This document shows, piece by piece, positions 62,464 to 64,000 of a stretch of DNA of 64,000 bases (position 1 is the first letter of the stretch; each line of letters starts with the position of its first letter). Under the pieces are notes generated by a model. It had not been told where the DNA came from. It did no database searches and was given only the letters and a program-made list of their open reading frames with translations. Position numbers and translations under genes: made by a program. The stretch comes from Myxococcales bacterium (GTDB taxonomy: Bacteria; Myxococcota_A; Polyangia; Polyangiales; GCA-016699535). The stretch is from NCBI GenBank assembly GCA_016699535.1, contig CP064980.1, positions 62,001 to 126,000 on the forward strand, read 5' to 3'.

Positions 62464-63483
62464 TTAGATTTTCTTGCTTTTTTTGCTGTTTTTCAAGGGC
62501 TGCGAGACCTTTGCAGCTTGGCGGTCACGGGATCGCTGTTTACGCTTCACTTTTGCGGCTCGCTTGGCTAGCGCTTTGGCCGACGGTTTTCTTCCGGGTA
62601 AGGGGTTTTGCTCTTCATGATGCTCATCTAAGCTTCCTGGTTCGAGGCCTAACTCGAAGATCGTGACTTCGGGCCTACCTCGATCGCCAATGCGTAAAGG
62701 CATGACTGAAGCCCCAATACCAGCTCCGACATAGACGGCTCCCGAGGTTTTTTCGCGATTGTCAAAACGACTTCCATACAGACCATGAACAAAACGGTGT
62801 CCTGCCAAGTGTCCCAAAGCAAATTCATGAAGTCGAGCCAAAGTAATCTGTCCTGCATGCGTGTGTCCCGACAGCACAAGAGGAACGCCAAGTTGCCACA
62901 TCTTTTCTGCTTCCTCCGCAATGTGCGAGAGGCCCAACACAGGCAAATCGGAACGCAAACCTCGACTTGCTTTGCGCAAATCGGCATGCCCCGTATAGGC
63001 ATCATCCAAACCGAGTACCTGAAGACGCACGTGCCCCAACGTAACGATAGTATTCGCGTTATCGAGTACTTCCGCCCCAGCTTTTTTTAGACTGTGCCGT
63101 ACTTCTTTTGCGCCTGACCAATGATCGTGATTTCCAAGAACGCCTATGACCGGGGCATCGATCTCAGAAATCACCTCTTCGAGCGCATCCAGATAGGCTT
63201 GGCCGTGACATACAAAATCTCCGGTAATCACAACAAGATCGGGTTTTTGTTCGTTAACAAGTTGCACTGCATGCTTTTGTACTGACATCGGGGTCACGCG
63301 ACCCACATGCTGGTCGGTGAGGTGAGCAACTTTGAGTTCATTAAAATACTGAGAAAAACGAGTGTGCCCGGCAAAGCGTCGAAGAGTCACGGGTTCCTGT
63401 TTCTCTTTTTTTGGCGGAGTCCACATCCGGTTGATCGAGCGCTGTAAAGCAGCGAGCATTTTCTCGGATGGAGCAATTGCCAT
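62464..63483 (-). CDS. Calcineurin-like metallophosphoesterase
   Basis: 339 residues. Metal ligands: LTDQHVG, VVITGDFVCHG, GVLGNHDHW, LSGHTHAGQI, the full calcineurin-like set. Lacks the usual N-terminal membrane segments of YkuE-type proteins; the C-terminal ~60 residues are rich in Lys/Arg (KALAKRAAKVKRKQRSRDR). Substrate unknown. Confidence 0.87.
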   Translation of the reverse strand: MAIAPSEKMLAALQRSINRMWTPPKKEKQEPVTLRRFAGHTRFSQYFNELKVAHLTDQHVGRVTPMSVQKHAVQLVNEQKPDLVVITGDFVCHGQAYLDALEEVISEIDAPVIGVLGNHDHWSGAKEVRHSLKKAGAEVLDNANTIVTLGHVRLQVLGLDDAYTGHADLRKASRGLRSDLPVLGLSHIAEEAEKMWQLGVPLVLSGHTHAGQITLARLHEFALGHLAGHRFVHGLYGSRFDNREKTSGAVYVGAGIGASVMPLRIGDRGRPEVTIFELGLEPGSLDEHHEEQNPLPGRKPSAKALAKRAAKVKRKQRSRDRQAAKVSQPLKNSKKSKKI

Positions 63484-63583
63484 GGTCGTAGTCTACCACA
63501 GTCTTGAGCTGCGTTTCTTCCTTGTTTTATATCAGGATATTGAGGTCATTCCCCACCCCACCAACGGGTTTCGGAGCTCAGCT

Positions 63584-64000
63584 CTAAAAATGAAAATTTG
63601 CACCAAGGGCAAAGATATCGAAGTGAGCACTGTAGGTTCCCGCATTGATGACACTTCCACTGAGACTTCCCGCAACAACTTGTTCAAGTTCAGCGTGCGT
63701 TTGAGATACTTCAATGGTCTCTTGAAAAACATGTGCAAAGGCTACAGACAGATCCCATGCGCCAAGACGAAGCGTGCTTCCCAGATGCAATCCGAGTCTT
63801 TGAGCGGGCATGAAGGTAAGATTTTGGTAGGCAGGCGAGACGCCTCTACTCTCAAACGACACACCAAGTCTTAACGCCAACAGGTTCTGAATAAGGTTGT
63901 AGTCGCCTCCTAAATGAGCCGTAAACTGATTGTTCCATTGATAAGGAATTACCGTTTGCAACGGAACGGGAACATTAACGGCTTGCGCACCGAATGCTTC
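63584..64000 (-). CDS. C-terminal part of a FadL-like outer-membrane protein (partial)
   Basis: The frame is open at the right edge (EAFGAQAVNVPVP leads in), so the N-terminus is missing. Alternating strands with LGGDYNLIQNLLALRLGVSF, LGLHLGSTLRLGAWDLSVAF and the terminal FALGANFHF, ending in aromatic Phe, show an outer-membrane beta-barrel. The pattern resembles the C-terminus of FadL/TodX-type hydrophobic-compound channels, but alternatives exist. Confidence 0.55.
   Translation of the reverse strand, partial: EAFGAQAVNVPVPLQTVIPYQWNNQFTAHLGGDYNLIQNLLALRLGVSFESRGVSPAYQNLTFMPAQRLGLHLGSTLRLGAWDLSVAFAHVFQETIEVSQTHAELEQVVAGSLSGSVINAGTYSAHFDIFALGANFHF

Noticed and set aside
1..64000. Window as a chimeric assembly joined at 21.7 kb
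   Set aside because: Possible, but the composition change falls exactly at a tRNA in the orientation used by integrating elements, and recombinase and switch genes are present; true integration explains the data better. Reads spanning 21600-21750 would settle it.

Overview
The window joins two stretches of DNA of different composition at a tRNA-Asn gene (21641-21716, minus strand). Bases 1 to about 21640 are very GC-rich with strong G/C in third codon positions. Bases 21717-64000 are near-average GC and carry ordinary chromosomal genes. The host genes suggest a delta-proteobacterial/Myxococcota-like Gram-negative: an MJ0042 zinc-ribbon/TPR giant, an NtrC-type regulator, an HD-GYP response regulator, a PilZ protein, BamD, a lipoprotein with an AgmX/TonB-like C-terminus, and mreBCD-mrdA-rodA. 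This placement is inferred from gene content only. The GC-rich part lies against the 3' end of the tRNA and reads as an integrated mobile element whose left end is outside the window.

Element, left to right. 3-6796 is a plus-strand replication module: the end of an unidentified protein, a DinG/XPD-type Fe-S helicase, an SF2 helicase, and an AEP-type primase plus AAA+/SF3-like helicase lying in one frame but separated by one amber codon. 6762-10224 is a minus-strand block of two unknown overlapping genes behind an XRE repressor/ImmA-type metalloprotease pair; a shared 20-bp operator-like sequence precedes both transcription units. 10366-13375 is a coupled operon ending in a large serine recombinase and its small helper proteins. 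13339-21294 is defence cargo: a three-domain TM0106-type nuclease-helicase bounded by 34-bp direct repeats, then an HTH gene and a coupled set of DNA methyltransferase, PD-(D/E)XK endonuclease and stand-alone MrcB_N-domain protein.

Host, left to right. 21802-28305: TPR protein, zapA, 5-formyl-THF cyclo-ligase, gatB. 28346-36642: signalling genes around uvrC (sigma-54 activator, sigma factor, HD-GYP, histidine kinase, PilZ, double receiver). 36772-43447: outer-membrane protein, leucine dehydrogenase, pyruvate kinase, globin, cysK, phoH, TPR. 43596-51236: bamD, lipoprotein, CBS, c-type cytochrome lipoprotein, two alkaline-phosphatase-superfamily proteins, glycosyltransferase. 51512-56883: NUDIX, AI-2E transporter, beta-propeller protein, nitrilase-family amidase. 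56918-62339: rod-shape operon. 62464-64000: metallophosphoesterase and the end of an outer-membrane protein.

Two results stand out. First, three convergent intergenic gaps of the host part hold four copies of a ~130-140 bp hairpin element. The inner sequence is conserved between copies, but the 24-29 bp arms differ from copy to copy while remaining complementary within each copy. I know of no described repeat family with this layout. Second, single-base frameshifts occur in mreB (two), mrdA, a phosphatase-family gene and a glycosyltransferase. Since mreB and mrdA are normally essential in rod-shaped cells, base-call indels are more likely than decay.
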